NCBI GenBank assembly: GCA_002471225.1
Contig: DKPO01000031.1
Coordinates: forward strand, 10,952 to 50,854
From: Porphyromonadaceae bacterium UBA7332
GTDB taxonomy: Bacteria; Bacteroidota; Bacteroidia; Bacteroidales; UBA7332
Direction of reading: 5' to 3'
DNA length: 39,903 bases
The notes beneath the pieces are model-generated. The model was not told where the DNA came from. It did not search any database and was given only the letters and a program-made list of their open reading frames with translations. A program made the position numbers and the translations under genes. How positions within the stretch are numbered: the first letter of the stretch is position 1; each line of letters starts with the position of its first letter. Shown piece by piece: positions 33,265 through 39,903 of this stretch.

Positions 33265-33855
33265 ATGAGATTACTTTGTTTATTACTTTTCATTATCATA
33301 GCCGTTGCTAAATCCGGAGCGCAAAACAACAATTCCTTACCTCCGAATATACAACGAGCAGTTATTGAGGGTAAAGATACTATTCCAGTCATTCGTCTAC
33401 GCGATGTGTATATATATCCTCCAATGGTTTTCAAAAATAAAAGACAAGAAGCCGCTTATTGGAGAACTGTCCGTGATGTAAAAAAAACATTACCGTATGC
33501 TAAGATGATTTATGAAACTCTTATCGAAACATATGAATATATGGAGACACTTCCTAACGATAAGGCCAGACAAGTACATTTGAAAAAAATGGAGAAGGAA
33601 TTGTTTGAAACATATAAGCCTGTTCTCAAAAAGCTCACATTTAGGCAAGGGAAGCTCTTAATTAAGCTTATTGACCGTGAATGCAACCAATCCTCCTATT
33701 CGCTAATTAAAGCGTTTCTAGGGCCATTTAGAGCAGGATTCTGGAATACCTTCGCTTCTATATTCGGTGCAAGCTTAAAATCAGAGTGGGAACCTGAAGG
33801 AAATGACAAGCAAATAGAGCAAATCTGTAAACGAGTTGAAGCAGGACAATTATAA
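33265..33855 (+). CDS. Exported DUF4294-family protein
   Basis: The 196-residue product has a signal peptide (about 1-19, ending SGAQ) and then a conserved block: VYIYPPMVFKNKRQEAAYWR, TVRDVKKTLPYAK, and LTFRQGKLLIKLIDRECNQS. A final GPFRAGFWNTFASIFGASLK also matches DUF4294. This family is confined largely to Bacteroidota and has no known function. The gene diverges from the barrel pair and ends at a hairpin shared with the RNA methyltransferase gene. Confidence 0.88.
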   Translation: MRLLCLLLFIIIAVAKSGAQNNNSLPPNIQRAVIEGKDTIPVIRLRDVYIYPPMVFKNKRQEAAYWRTVRDVKKTLPYAKMIYETLIETYEYMETLPNDKARQVHLKKMEKELFETYKPVLKKLTFRQGKLLIKLIDRECNQSSYSLIKAFLGPFRAGFWNTFASIFGASLKSEWEPEGNDKQIEQICKRVEAGQL

Positions 33856-33894
33856 GAAAAGCGTAGAATCGAAATTGATTCTACGCTTTTCTTA
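33853..33894. terminator. Bidirectional terminator containing both stop codons
   Basis: An 18-bp perfect stem (AAGCGTAGAATC core) with a GAAATT loop. The left arm starts with the TAA of the DUF4294 gene and the right arm ends with the TAA of the convergent methyltransferase gene (TTA on the plus strand), so the two genes end at the two feet of one hairpin. Confidence 0.95.
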
Positions 33895-34422
33895 TATTCC
33901 TAATTTGCAAAAGAAATCCCAAATAACAATCCCTGCTGTAACAGATACATTCAACGAGTGTTTTGTTCCATACTGAGGTAATTCTAAACATACATCTGAA
34001 CTGGAAACGACTTCTTGCTGAACCCCTTTAACCTCATTCCCGAAAATTACGGCATATTTCTTTGACTTGTCGGGTTGAAAAGAGTTCAACATCGTACTGC
34101 CCTCACACTGTTCGATTGAACAAATCACATATCCATCCTTTTTAAGATCTTTAAGCGCATCCATTGTATTTTCAACATACACCCATTCAACCGAATCTTC
34201 AGCGCCGAGAGCCGTTTTATGTATTTCAGCATTCGGAGGCGTAGCGGTTATTCCACAAAGATAAATTCGATCAATGCGGTAAGCATCCGATGAACGAAAA
34301 ACGGATCCAATATTATTCAAACTTCTGACATTATCCAAAACGATTGCAAGGGGAAGCTTATTTGCATCCTTGAACTCTTCTCTGGATATCCGATTCATTT
34401 CTGTAATTTTCAGTTTTCTCAT
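33892..34422 (-). CDS. TrmH/SpoU-family RNA 2'-O-ribose methyltransferase
   Basis: SpoU-class (SPOUT) enzymes methylate ribose 2'-OH groups in tRNA or rRNA using S-adenosylmethionine. The 176-residue product is only the catalytic knotted domain, without an N-terminal substrate-binding domain. Motif 1 is LDNVRSLNNIGSVFRSSDA, motif 2 is AVIFGNEVKGV and motif 3 is LELPQYGTKHSLNVSVTAGI, the last forming the trefoil knot. The target nucleotide (for example tRNA G18 or an rRNA site) cannot be decided from sequence. Confidence 0.93.
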   Translation of the reverse strand: MRKLKITEMNRISREEFKDANKLPLAIVLDNVRSLNNIGSVFRSSDAYRIDRIYLCGITATPPNAEIHKTALGAEDSVEWVYVENTMDALKDLKKDGYVICSIEQCEGSTMLNSFQPDKSKKYAVIFGNEVKGVQQEVVSSSDVCLELPQYGTKHSLNVSVTAGIVIWDFFCKLGI

Positions 34423-34441
34423 TCTTCAATCTATTTCTTTA

Positions 34442-35200
34442 TTATCAACAACTATCCTATTATCTTATTTATATATTAAACTAAAAATAAAATATATGAT
34501 TATGATAATAGGCTGTTGATATGACGGATTTCTTTTAACTAGTTAATTTGGATTATTCATTATCAACAATAACCATAGACTTATATAGATAATATAAACA
34601 ACTAAAGTCTTTATAATATCCTTTATTTAAGCGATTTACTAATCTATCTGTTGTTATGTTCAACAGTTATTGTGTCGATAATTAATTCGTTATAACACCC
34701 TTTTTTTCTGTCAATTTAGCCTCTATAAAACAAGCAAGAAAAAATAAGAACTTTTCTTGCTTTATAATTTCCAATGGCATATAAATAAAATAACGGATAA
34801 AGCAAGGATAAGTTTTTATTATCTCTCATCAGTTTTTTAATCGCTTATCAACAATTTATTCATAAACTTGTTGCTGACTTAATTGCTTAAAATCAGAGAT
34901 TTAACTTTTTCCTCCTTAAATATACCGAAATCAGCTCCACTGTAGACCCTGTTTTGTCTGTTTTCTTCTTTTTCTTTCTCAGTGCCTATCTCCGATATTA
35001 ACAATTAATTTAGCTCATTTGAACGAAATATAAACGTGTTAACAAAGATATTAATAGTATGTGAAACCGTATAATGAATTTCTGTTTTTTCCTGATATAC
35101 TCCTATTTTTAACTTGGATATTAACAATGTAATTTGTTGTATTATAGATATATAACAAGCTATTAAATGGGTATGTTAATAATGTATTCAGTTATGAACA
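34442..35200. other. Candidate replication-origin region (cluster of DnaA-box-like sites)
   Basis: Sites matching WTATNAACA: TTATCAACA at 34442-34450, 34560-34568 and 34845-34853; ATATCAACA on the minus strand at 34522-34514; ATATTAACA within GATATTAACAAT at 34994-35005 and 35117-35128; TTATTAACA on the minus strand at 35182-35174; TTATGAACA at 35192-35200. TTATCAACA differs from the classical DnaA box TTATCCACA by one base. The flanks are very AT-rich. I noticed one other TTATCAACA, inside mnmG, near background expectation. dnaA itself is not in the window. Confidence 0.4.
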
Positions 35201-35584
35201 TAGTTTGTTTATTGAGTTGTGATTACCTATCTTATTAACTCCTGTTTATGGTTTTAGTGAAAGAAACAAATTCTTATTATTTTAATTTATTTCCCGGGCT
35301 ATTTATTCAGGCGAAAACGTTCGCTTATCTGATTTTTTAATAGATATCTTTCTTGAGTCTTTTGAGAGTTGCCAATTGCCATAGGTATGATCAGTTTAAT
35401 TGGATATTTTAAAGGTCCGACTCAAGCGAGTAAATAGTTCGTGTAAAGTAAGCAATGAATTAATCTTTTCCGGGAGTTATTTTTATTTGATTTTTTTCTG
35501 CGGATTGCTAAGTTTTATTTCATTGAATATAAGTTATTTACAAGTATAATTAATAAATTATTCAGTTGTGTTAATTTGTTAAAC

Positions 35585-35660
35585 GTAGGTCGCACAAAAA
35601 TGCGATGTACACCGCAATTTTGTGCGACCTACTTCGCAATTTTGCGCGATGTACATCGCA
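35585..35660. repeat. TGCG/CGCA palindromic array, copy 2
   Basis: Half-unit GTAGGTCGCA (35585-35594), then TGCGATGTACACCGCA (35601-35616), TGCGACCTACTTCGCA (35623-35638) and CGCGATGTACATCGCA (35645-35660). The linkers are CAAAAA, ATTTTG and ATTTTG, so the period is exactly 22 bp. The array is about 85-90% identical to copy 1 at 9754-9828, and the similarity runs about 25 bases further to the left. Confidence 0.9.
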
Positions 35661-36004
35661 TTTTTTATTTTGAGGGAAAATAGTATTAATTGAGCTTTAG
35701 CGTAAACTAAATTCAGGGAGAAATATATTATATATGCTACATTAAAATAGAAGAGTTGATCTCTTCGTCAGCCGATACAAAATATAGAAATAATTGAAGC
35801 TTTTAAAATTCCAGTAATTATTGGTCATTAGATTGGTTTCAAATAACTTTTTCTTACGAAACTTGATGATCTGCCGATAAACAAAGTTGGTAGCTATGAT
35901 AATAAGAATAATAAAATATGATTTAAAACAAATACTAATAAGCTTCATTCAAAGTTAGAGAAGTATCCGATCCGTATATGATTTGTAAGGATCTCCCGGA
36001 TTTT

Positions 36005-36197
36005 GCTTTTGAATCAACACTATCAGTACTATCGACACCAGTGTTTTTAAATTATTGATTACTAAATTAATAGAGTGTTTATTTGGCAATTTGGTGCTGA
36101 TTGGGTGTCGATTGGGTGTCGATTCAAAAGCGGGAATCTACACCCTTTATATGCTGATATATAATAATTTATACCTTTGGTGTCGATAGTGTCGATT
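36005..36197. repeat. GTGTCGATW repeat cluster with inverted flanks
   Basis: GCTTTTGAATC (36005-36015) is the exact reverse complement of 36121-36131. Between and beyond these are copies of a 9-base word: on the minus strand GTGTCGATA at 36038-36030, followed by two degenerate copies at 9-bp spacing; on the plus strand GTGCTGATT at 36094, GTGTCGATT at 36105 and 36116 (11-bp spacing); then GTGTCGATA at 36180 and GTGTCGATT at 36189 (9-bp spacing). One more GTGTCGATA is at 34672-34680 and another copy is at the window start. Confidence 0.8.
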
Positions 36198-36248
36198 CAA
36201 ATTACAAAACTCCTGGAGAGGCGTGTCCTGTTTGAGTCAATCGTAGTA

Positions 36249-36284
36249 TAAAAAAAGGTCTATGCTTTTCGAAGCATAGACCTT
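36249..36284 (-). terminator. miaB terminator
   Basis: On the minus strand a 13-bp perfect stem (AAGGTCTATGCTT, four-base CGAA loop) is followed by seven Ts, 24 bases after the miaB stop. Confidence 0.9.
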
Positions 36285-36307
36285 ATATATAATTATTGGA
36301 GTATCGT

Positions 36308-37666
36308 TTAAACCAACTCTCCCAGTAAAGTTGCAGAAGTTACATCAGTTATTCTGACTTTAACAAATTCACCGATACGATGTGTTCCGCGAGGGAATAC
36401 GACTACTCTGTTCTGCTCTGTACGACCATAAAAATCCTCTCGGGATCTTTTAGATACGCCTTCAACCAAAACTTCGTAAGTTTTTCCGATTGTTTTTTTG
36501 TTACTTTCAAGAGAAAGCTGATTTTGAAGATTGATTATTTCCTCAAGACGCTTTACTTTGATTTCTTCGCTGATATCATCTTTAAGATGTTTAGAAGCAT
36601 AAGTTCCGGGACGTTCAGAATATTTGAACATGAAAGAAGCATCAAAACCAACTTCTTTCATTAGTGATAAAGTTTCCTGATGATCTTCTTCAGTTTCTGA
36701 ATGGAATCCACAAAAAACATCTGTAGTTAATCCACATTCAGGAATGATACGTTTAATAGCATCGATACGCTCCATATACCATTCTCTTGTATATTTTCTG
36801 TTCATGAGCTTCAATATGCGAGAGCTACCGGATTGAACAGGTAAGTGAATATGGTTACATATATTTTTGTACTTTGCTATAGTTTCCAAAATATCATCAC
36901 TCATATCTTTTGGATGTGATGTGGTAAAGCGTATACGGATATCCGGAGCAGATTCTGCAACTAAAGCTAATAAAGCAGGGAAATCGACGCGAGTACCATC
37001 TTCTTTTTCGAAACAATATGAATTTACATTTTGTCCCAAAAGAGTCACTTCTTTAAAATTCTTTTCCGCTAGATCTTTAAGTTCGCTTACGATACTTTGT
37101 GGATCGCGACTTCTTTCTCTACCTCTTGTATAAGGAACAATACAATATGAACAGAAGTTATTGCACCCTCTCATGATAGAAATAAAACCAGAAATTCGGT
37201 TTCCTCCGATACGTGAAGGTATAATTTCACGATAAGTTTCATCTGTAGAAAGCTTAACATTAATAGCTTTTTCTCCTTTTTCTACAGCTCCGACAAGATT
37301 TGGTAAATCTAAATAGGCATCTGGTCCGACAACAAGATCAACGCTGAATTCATTAATTAATTCATCTTTCACGCGTTCGGCCATACAACCTAATACACCT
37401 ACTAAAAGCCCTTTTTTCTTTTTCTTTAAAGAGTTGAAATAGTTTAAACGCGATACGATTTTTTGTTCCGCATTATCACGAATAGAGCATGTATTGACAA
37501 AGATGGCATCTGCATCTTTAATTTCTTCAGTCAATTCGTAACCATCCATTTCCATAATGGAAGCAACAACCTCACTATCTGCTACATTCATTTGGCAGCC
37601 GTAAGTTTCTACAAATAGCTTTTTTGTAGGAGTAATAGTTCCAGATTTAAAGTCTGTACCTGACAT
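36308..37666 (-). CDS. miaB: tRNA-2-methylthio-N6-dimethylallyladenosine synthase MiaB
   Basis: MiaB is a radical-SAM enzyme that adds a methylthio group to N6-isopentenyl-A37 of tRNAs reading UNN codons. The 452-residue product has the N-terminal methylthiotransferase domain with three cluster-binding Cys (C24 in TYGCQMN, C60 in NTCSIR, C94 in LGCMAE). The radical-SAM motif is MRGCNNFCSYCIVPYTRGRE (C168, C172, C175), and PYTRGRE is typical of MiaB rather than RimO or MtaB. A TRAM domain lies at the end (about 385-452). It is monocistronic, and no clear promoter box was seen upstream. Confidence 0.97.
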   Translation of the reverse strand: MSGTDFKSGTITPTKKLFVETYGCQMNVADSEVVASIMEMDGYELTEEIKDADAIFVNTCSIRDNAEQKIVSRLNYFNSLKKKKKGLLVGVLGCMAERVKDELINEFSVDLVVGPDAYLDLPNLVGAVEKGEKAINVKLSTDETYREIIPSRIGGNRISGFISIMRGCNNFCSYCIVPYTRGRERSRDPQSIVSELKDLAEKNFKEVTLLGQNVNSYCFEKEDGTRVDFPALLALVAESAPDIRIRFTTSHPKDMSDDILETIAKYKNICNHIHLPVQSGSSRILKLMNRKYTREWYMERIDAIKRIIPECGLTTDVFCGFHSETEEDHQETLSLMKEVGFDASFMFKYSERPGTYASKHLKDDISEEIKVKRLEEIINLQNQLSLESNKKTIGKTYEVLVEGVSKRSREDFYGRTEQNRVVVFPRGTHRIGEFVKVRITDVTSATLLGELV

Positions 37667-37734
37667 ATAAATTTGTTTATTAAGTAAAATGAAAATAAAT
37701 TTCTATGTTGATGTTTAAAAACATTAATCAATAT

Positions 37735-37765
37735 TTTGATAATAGCTTCTATTTTCTAATATTTG
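37735..37765 (+). promoter_or_regulatory. Promoter of the candidate small RNA
   Basis: TTTG (37735-37738), a 19-base spacer and AATATTTG (37758-37765, one mismatch to TAnnTTTG) form a well-spaced Bacteroidota promoter. Transcription would start at about 37771. Confidence 0.5.
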
Positions 37766-37770
37766 CAGTG

Positions 37771-37850
37771 CAAACGAAAATTTATTTTTATAGTTAAGGT
37801 TTAGGTTAGTTGTTGGGGGAGACCGTGAGGTTACCTCCAACTTTTTTTTT
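37771..37850 (+). ncRNA. Candidate small RNA of about 80 nt
   Basis: A promoter pair at 37735-37765 and a strong intrinsic terminator at 37812-37850 define a unit with no ATG-started frame inside it. The next gene (37931) has its own promoter box downstream of the terminator, so this is not simply its leader. The 5' half is AT-rich and unstructured; the 3' half is the terminator hairpin, whose loop is GTGA. The pattern (single-stranded 5' part plus terminator stem) resembles trans-acting small RNAs. It does not look like tmRNA, RNase P RNA or SRP RNA. Confidence 0.45.
37812..37850 (+). terminator. Strong terminator without an upstream protein gene on its strand
   Basis: A 13-position stem (GTTGGGGGAGACC with GGTTACCTCCAAC; two G-T pairs and one mismatch), GTGA tetraloop and nine Ts. 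The nearest upstream gene, miaB, is on the other strand, so this must end some other transcript. Confidence 0.85.
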
Positions 37851-37881
37851 GCCTATTTGCCTTATAAACAAAATAATATTG

Positions 37882-37889
37882 TATGTTTG
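37882..37889 (+). promoter_or_regulatory. -7 promoter box of the small membrane-anchored protein
   Basis: TATGTTTG fits TAnnTTTG; a TTTG at 37856-37859 lies 22 bases upstream. The box ends 41 bases before the ATG at 37931. Confidence 0.55.
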
Positions 37890-37930
37890 TACTGTTCGTA
37901 AAATATAGGACACAAAAATAGTAAAAGTAT

Positions 37931-38311
37931 ATGGATCTCTCGGATTACTTATATTTAATTATCATTTTGGGTGCCGCTCTGTTTCAGATTGTTTCAAAAT
38001 CTTTAGGAAATAAGAGTGTCAAGAAGGTTCGTGACCATGAAAAAAAAGATGAAAGTCTAAAAAGGATTCCCAAAAAGGAAAACATAGTATCAGATATTCC
38101 TCCGGAAGTAGTGGTGACCCCTGCATTCAAACCAGAGCAACAGAATAGTTATGTTGCTGTTGCATCAAACCTTGCAGATAAATCAGAACAATCAGAAGAC
38201 TTAGTGATTTCCACTGAGACTAAACCTATTCTTAGTAAGAATTGTTTTTCATCGATAGAAGAGGTTCGTAAAGCGATCATTTATAACGAAATATTAAACA
38301 GAAAGTATTAG
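37931..38311 (+). CDS. Small membrane-anchored protein of unknown function
   Basis: The 126-residue product has one N-terminal hydrophobic segment (about 6-22, YLYLIIILGAALFQIV), then a strongly charged and low-complexity stretch (about 28-95, Lys/Glu-rich then Ser/Glu-rich). It ends in a compact FSSIEEVRKAIIYNEILNRKY. From memory this ending is conserved in Bacteroidales hypothetical proteins placed ahead of acyl-CoA or CoA-transferase genes; the middle is variable. A single-pass protein with a cytoplasmic tail is likely. It lies 57 bases upstream of the CoA-transferase gene and may be co-transcribed with it. No function is assigned. Confidence 0.8.
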   Translation: MDLSDYLYLIIILGAALFQIVSKSLGNKSVKKVRDHEKKDESLKRIPKKENIVSDIPPEVVVTPAFKPEQQNSYVAVASNLADKSEQSEDLVISTETKPILSKNCFSSIEEVRKAIIYNEILNRKY

Positions 38312-38368
38312 TTCAGTATAAAAATCTTGAACACTTAATTAAAAGTATAACCGTATAATCTTAAAAGT

Positions 38369-39862
38369 ATGGCATTTAAAGTTATTTCAGCTTCCGAGGC
38401 TGCATCTATGATTAAAGATGGCATGAATGTCGGATTTAGTGGGTTTACAGCAGCAGGAAGTCCTAAAGCTATTGCTTGTGAAATTGCAAAGATTGCTGAA
38501 AAAGAACATGCTGAGGGAAAACCATTTAAAATTGGAGTATTAACTGGTGCTTCTACCGGAGACTCTCTGGATGGAAACCTTGCACGTGCTAAAGCTGTAC
38601 GTTTTCGTACACCTTATCAATCTAACGGAGACACTCGTAAAGCTTTGAATAATCACGAGATGGAATATGTTGACTATCATTTATCTCAGTTAGCTCAGGA
38701 TCTTCGATACGGATTCTTTGGTAAAATAGATATTGCGGTAGTTGAAGCATGTGAAGTTACCGAAAATGGTGAGATTTATCTTACATCCAGCGTTGGAGTT
38801 GCTCCGACTTACTGTCAGATGGCAGATAAACTGATTATTGAATTAAATAGTACACATCCGAAAGCTTTAAAAGGTTTTCATGATATATATACCCCGCTTG
38901 ATCCTCCGTTAAGAAGAGAAATTCCTATTTATGCTCCTACAGATCGTATTGGTACACCCTATGTAAAAGTGGATCCAGCTAAAATAGCCGCTGTTGTTTA
39001 TGTTGATAAACCTGATGAAGTAGGTGGATTTGCAGAAGTAGATGGAATTACTGCTAAGATAGGTGAGAATGTAGCTAATTTTTTGGCTAAAGAATATTCG
39101 GAAGGAAGAATTCCTAAAGAGTTTCTTCCTCTTCAATCAGGCGTAGGAAATATTGCTAATGCAGTTCTTGCTGCTTTGGATAAACATCCCGGTATACCTC
39201 CGTTCCAAATGTATACAGAAGTAATTCAAGACTCTGTAATTGATTTGATGAAATCAGGAAAATGTACTTTTGCCAGCACTTGTGCATTTACTTTGAGTCA
39301 AGATGCTCAGGATTATGTTTATCATAATTTGGATTTCTTCCGCGATAAATTAGTACTCAGACCTGGTGAGATAACCAATCATCCTGAAATTGTCAGACGT
39401 TTAGGTTTGATTACGATGAATACGGCTCTGGAGGCAGATATTTATGGTAATGTAAATTCTACACATGTGGTAGGAACGAAAATGATGAATGGTATCGGAG
39501 GTTCTGCTGACTTTACACGTAATGCGTATATATCAATATTCACAACGCCTTCTACCGCTAAGAATGGTAAAATTTCTGCTATTGTTCCAATGGTTTCTCA
39601 TGTTGATCATAGTGAGCACTCTGTGAAAGTTCTTGTAACAGAATACGGTGTAGCTGATTTAAGAGGTAAATCTCCACGTGAACGTGCAGAGGCAATTATT
39701 GAAAATTGTGTGCATCCGGATTATCGTCCGAAAATGCGGGAGTATTTATCCATTTGTGATAAAAATCATACAGCACATAATATGAATGCTGCTTTAGCAT
39801 TTCATACCGAATTTCTTAAATCCGGTGATATGTCAAAGACTGATTTTGAACAATATAAATAG
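38369..39862 (+). CDS. Succinyl-CoA:acetate CoA-transferase (acetyl-CoA hydrolase/transferase family)
   Basis: Class I CoA-transferases of this family move CoA between acetate and succinate (or related acids). The 497-residue product matches AarC/Cat1-type enzymes: GFTAAGSPKAI near the N-terminus, GVLTGASTGDSLDG, RTPYQSNGDTRKALN, and LQSGVGNIANAVL. The catalytic glutamate is in MYTEVIQDS (E284), which carries the glutamyl-CoA intermediate. GIGGSADFTRNAY and VTEYGVADLRGKSPRERA also match. In Bacteroidales such an enzyme links acetate, succinate and propionate formation during fermentation. The acyl-group preference is inferred. No clear TAnnTTTG box was seen immediately upstream. Confidence 0.94.
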   Translation: MAFKVISASEAASMIKDGMNVGFSGFTAAGSPKAIACEIAKIAEKEHAEGKPFKIGVLTGASTGDSLDGNLARAKAVRFRTPYQSNGDTRKALNNHEMEYVDYHLSQLAQDLRYGFFGKIDIAVVEACEVTENGEIYLTSSVGVAPTYCQMADKLIIELNSTHPKALKGFHDIYTPLDPPLRREIPIYAPTDRIGTPYVKVDPAKIAAVVYVDKPDEVGGFAEVDGITAKIGENVANFLAKEYSEGRIPKEFLPLQSGVGNIANAVLAALDKHPGIPPFQMYTEVIQDSVIDLMKSGKCTFASTCAFTLSQDAQDYVYHNLDFFRDKLVLRPGEITNHPEIVRRLGLITMNTALEADIYGNVNSTHVVGTKMMNGIGGSADFTRNAYISIFTTPSTAKNGKISAIVPMVSHVDHSEHSVKVLVTEYGVADLRGKSPRERAEAIIENCVHPDYRPKMREYLSICDKNHTAHNMNAALAFHTEFLKSGDMSKTDFEQYK

Positions 39863-39903
39863 TATAAAAAAAGGGAATCTGAAAGATTCCCTTTTTTTAT
39901 ACT
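39861..39903 (+). terminator. Terminator after the CoA-transferase gene
   Basis: A perfect 19-bp stem (AAGGGAATC core with A/T runs) and TGAAA loop. The left arm begins inside the TAG stop codon and the window ends at the last base of the right arm. Confidence 0.9.

Larger units (their letters stand above)
34423..36307. other. Long noncoding AT-rich region of nearly 1.9 kb
   Basis: No convincing protein gene is present. The only frame of note (35742-35948, minus strand) is low-complexity and has no promoter. From left to right the region holds a cluster of DnaA-box-like 9-mers (34442-35200), a moderately GC-richer patch at about 35290-35480 with small hairpins, the TGCG/CGCA array (35585-35660), a GTGTCGATW repeat cluster (36005-36197) and the miaB terminator. 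Such a gap is exceptional in this otherwise compact window. Confidence 0.8.

Noticed and set aside
35742..35948. A 68-codon frame on the minus strand in the long noncoding block
   Set aside because: The translation is low-complexity (Ile/Phe/Tyr/Lys-rich), as expected from AT-rich DNA. No promoter box, family motif or conserved neighbour supports it.
37771..37850. Possible identity of the short transcript with tmRNA, RNase P RNA, SRP RNA or a riboswitch
   Set aside because: None of the conserved cores of these RNAs can be seen and the unit is too short for tmRNA or RNase P RNA. It is kept only as an unassigned candidate small RNA.

Overview
The window looks like chromosomal DNA from an AT-rich member of the Bacteroidales (phylum Bacteroidota), probably close to Dysgonomonas or Parabacteroides. 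The evidence is the many Bacteroidota-type -7 promoter boxes (TAnnTTTG), the near absence of Shine-Dalgarno sites, a TonB-dependent receptor with a carboxypeptidase-like N-terminal domain, a lipoprotein of the PNGase F family, AsnA, an SpmA/SpmB fusion, a DUF4294 protein, and the gene order mnmG-apt-uvrC-dtd-mazG-deoC. The genus is an inference. Most of the window is conserved housekeeping sequence. No prophage, insertion sequence, CRISPR array, tRNA or rRNA was seen.

Layout. 0.2-3.4 kb: a small histidine-rich exported protein, a TonB-dependent receptor that is probably its metal-uptake partner, and a small membrane protein. 3.7-7.4 kb: ychF, asnA (opposite strand) and a PNGase F-like lipoprotein. 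7.6-9.6 kb: a pncA-pncB pair for NAD salvage. 10.0-11.7 kb: an SpmAB-like membrane protein and ybeY. 11.9-17.9 kb: a six-gene run of tRNA modification, purine salvage, DNA repair, D-aminoacyl-tRNA proofreading and nucleotide clean-up genes. 18-29 kb: a polyprenyl diphosphate synthase, polA, an NtrC-type response regulator, a hybrid histidine kinase with receiver and HPt domains, and mutS. 29-34.4 kb: a ROK sugar kinase, two overlapping outer-membrane barrel genes, a DUF4294 protein and a TrmH/SpoU-type RNA methyltransferase. 34.4-36.3 kb: almost 1.9 kb without a credible gene. 36.3-39.9 kb: miaB, a candidate small RNA, a small membrane-anchored protein and an acetate/succinate CoA-transferase.

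The most interesting material is noncoding. Two sequences closely match the ParB-binding site parS (3564-3579 and 13851-13866). The long gene-free stretch holds a cluster of DnaA-box-like 9-mers (WTATNAACA, three of them exactly TTATCAACA), so it is a candidate replication-origin region. It also holds two kinds of short repeat array. One is a set of near-palindromic 16-bp units (TGCG...CGCA) repeated every 22 bp, which occurs a second time at 9.75 kb. The other is a cluster of GTGTCGATW words with 9- and 11-bp spacing, part of which recurs in inverted orientation at the very start of the window. A complete promoter-to-terminator unit of about 80 nt with no ORF lies between miaB and the next gene and may be an unannotated small RNA.

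Transcription units are mostly separated by long, often perfect hairpins shared by convergent genes, and in several cases the stop codons lie inside the hairpin.
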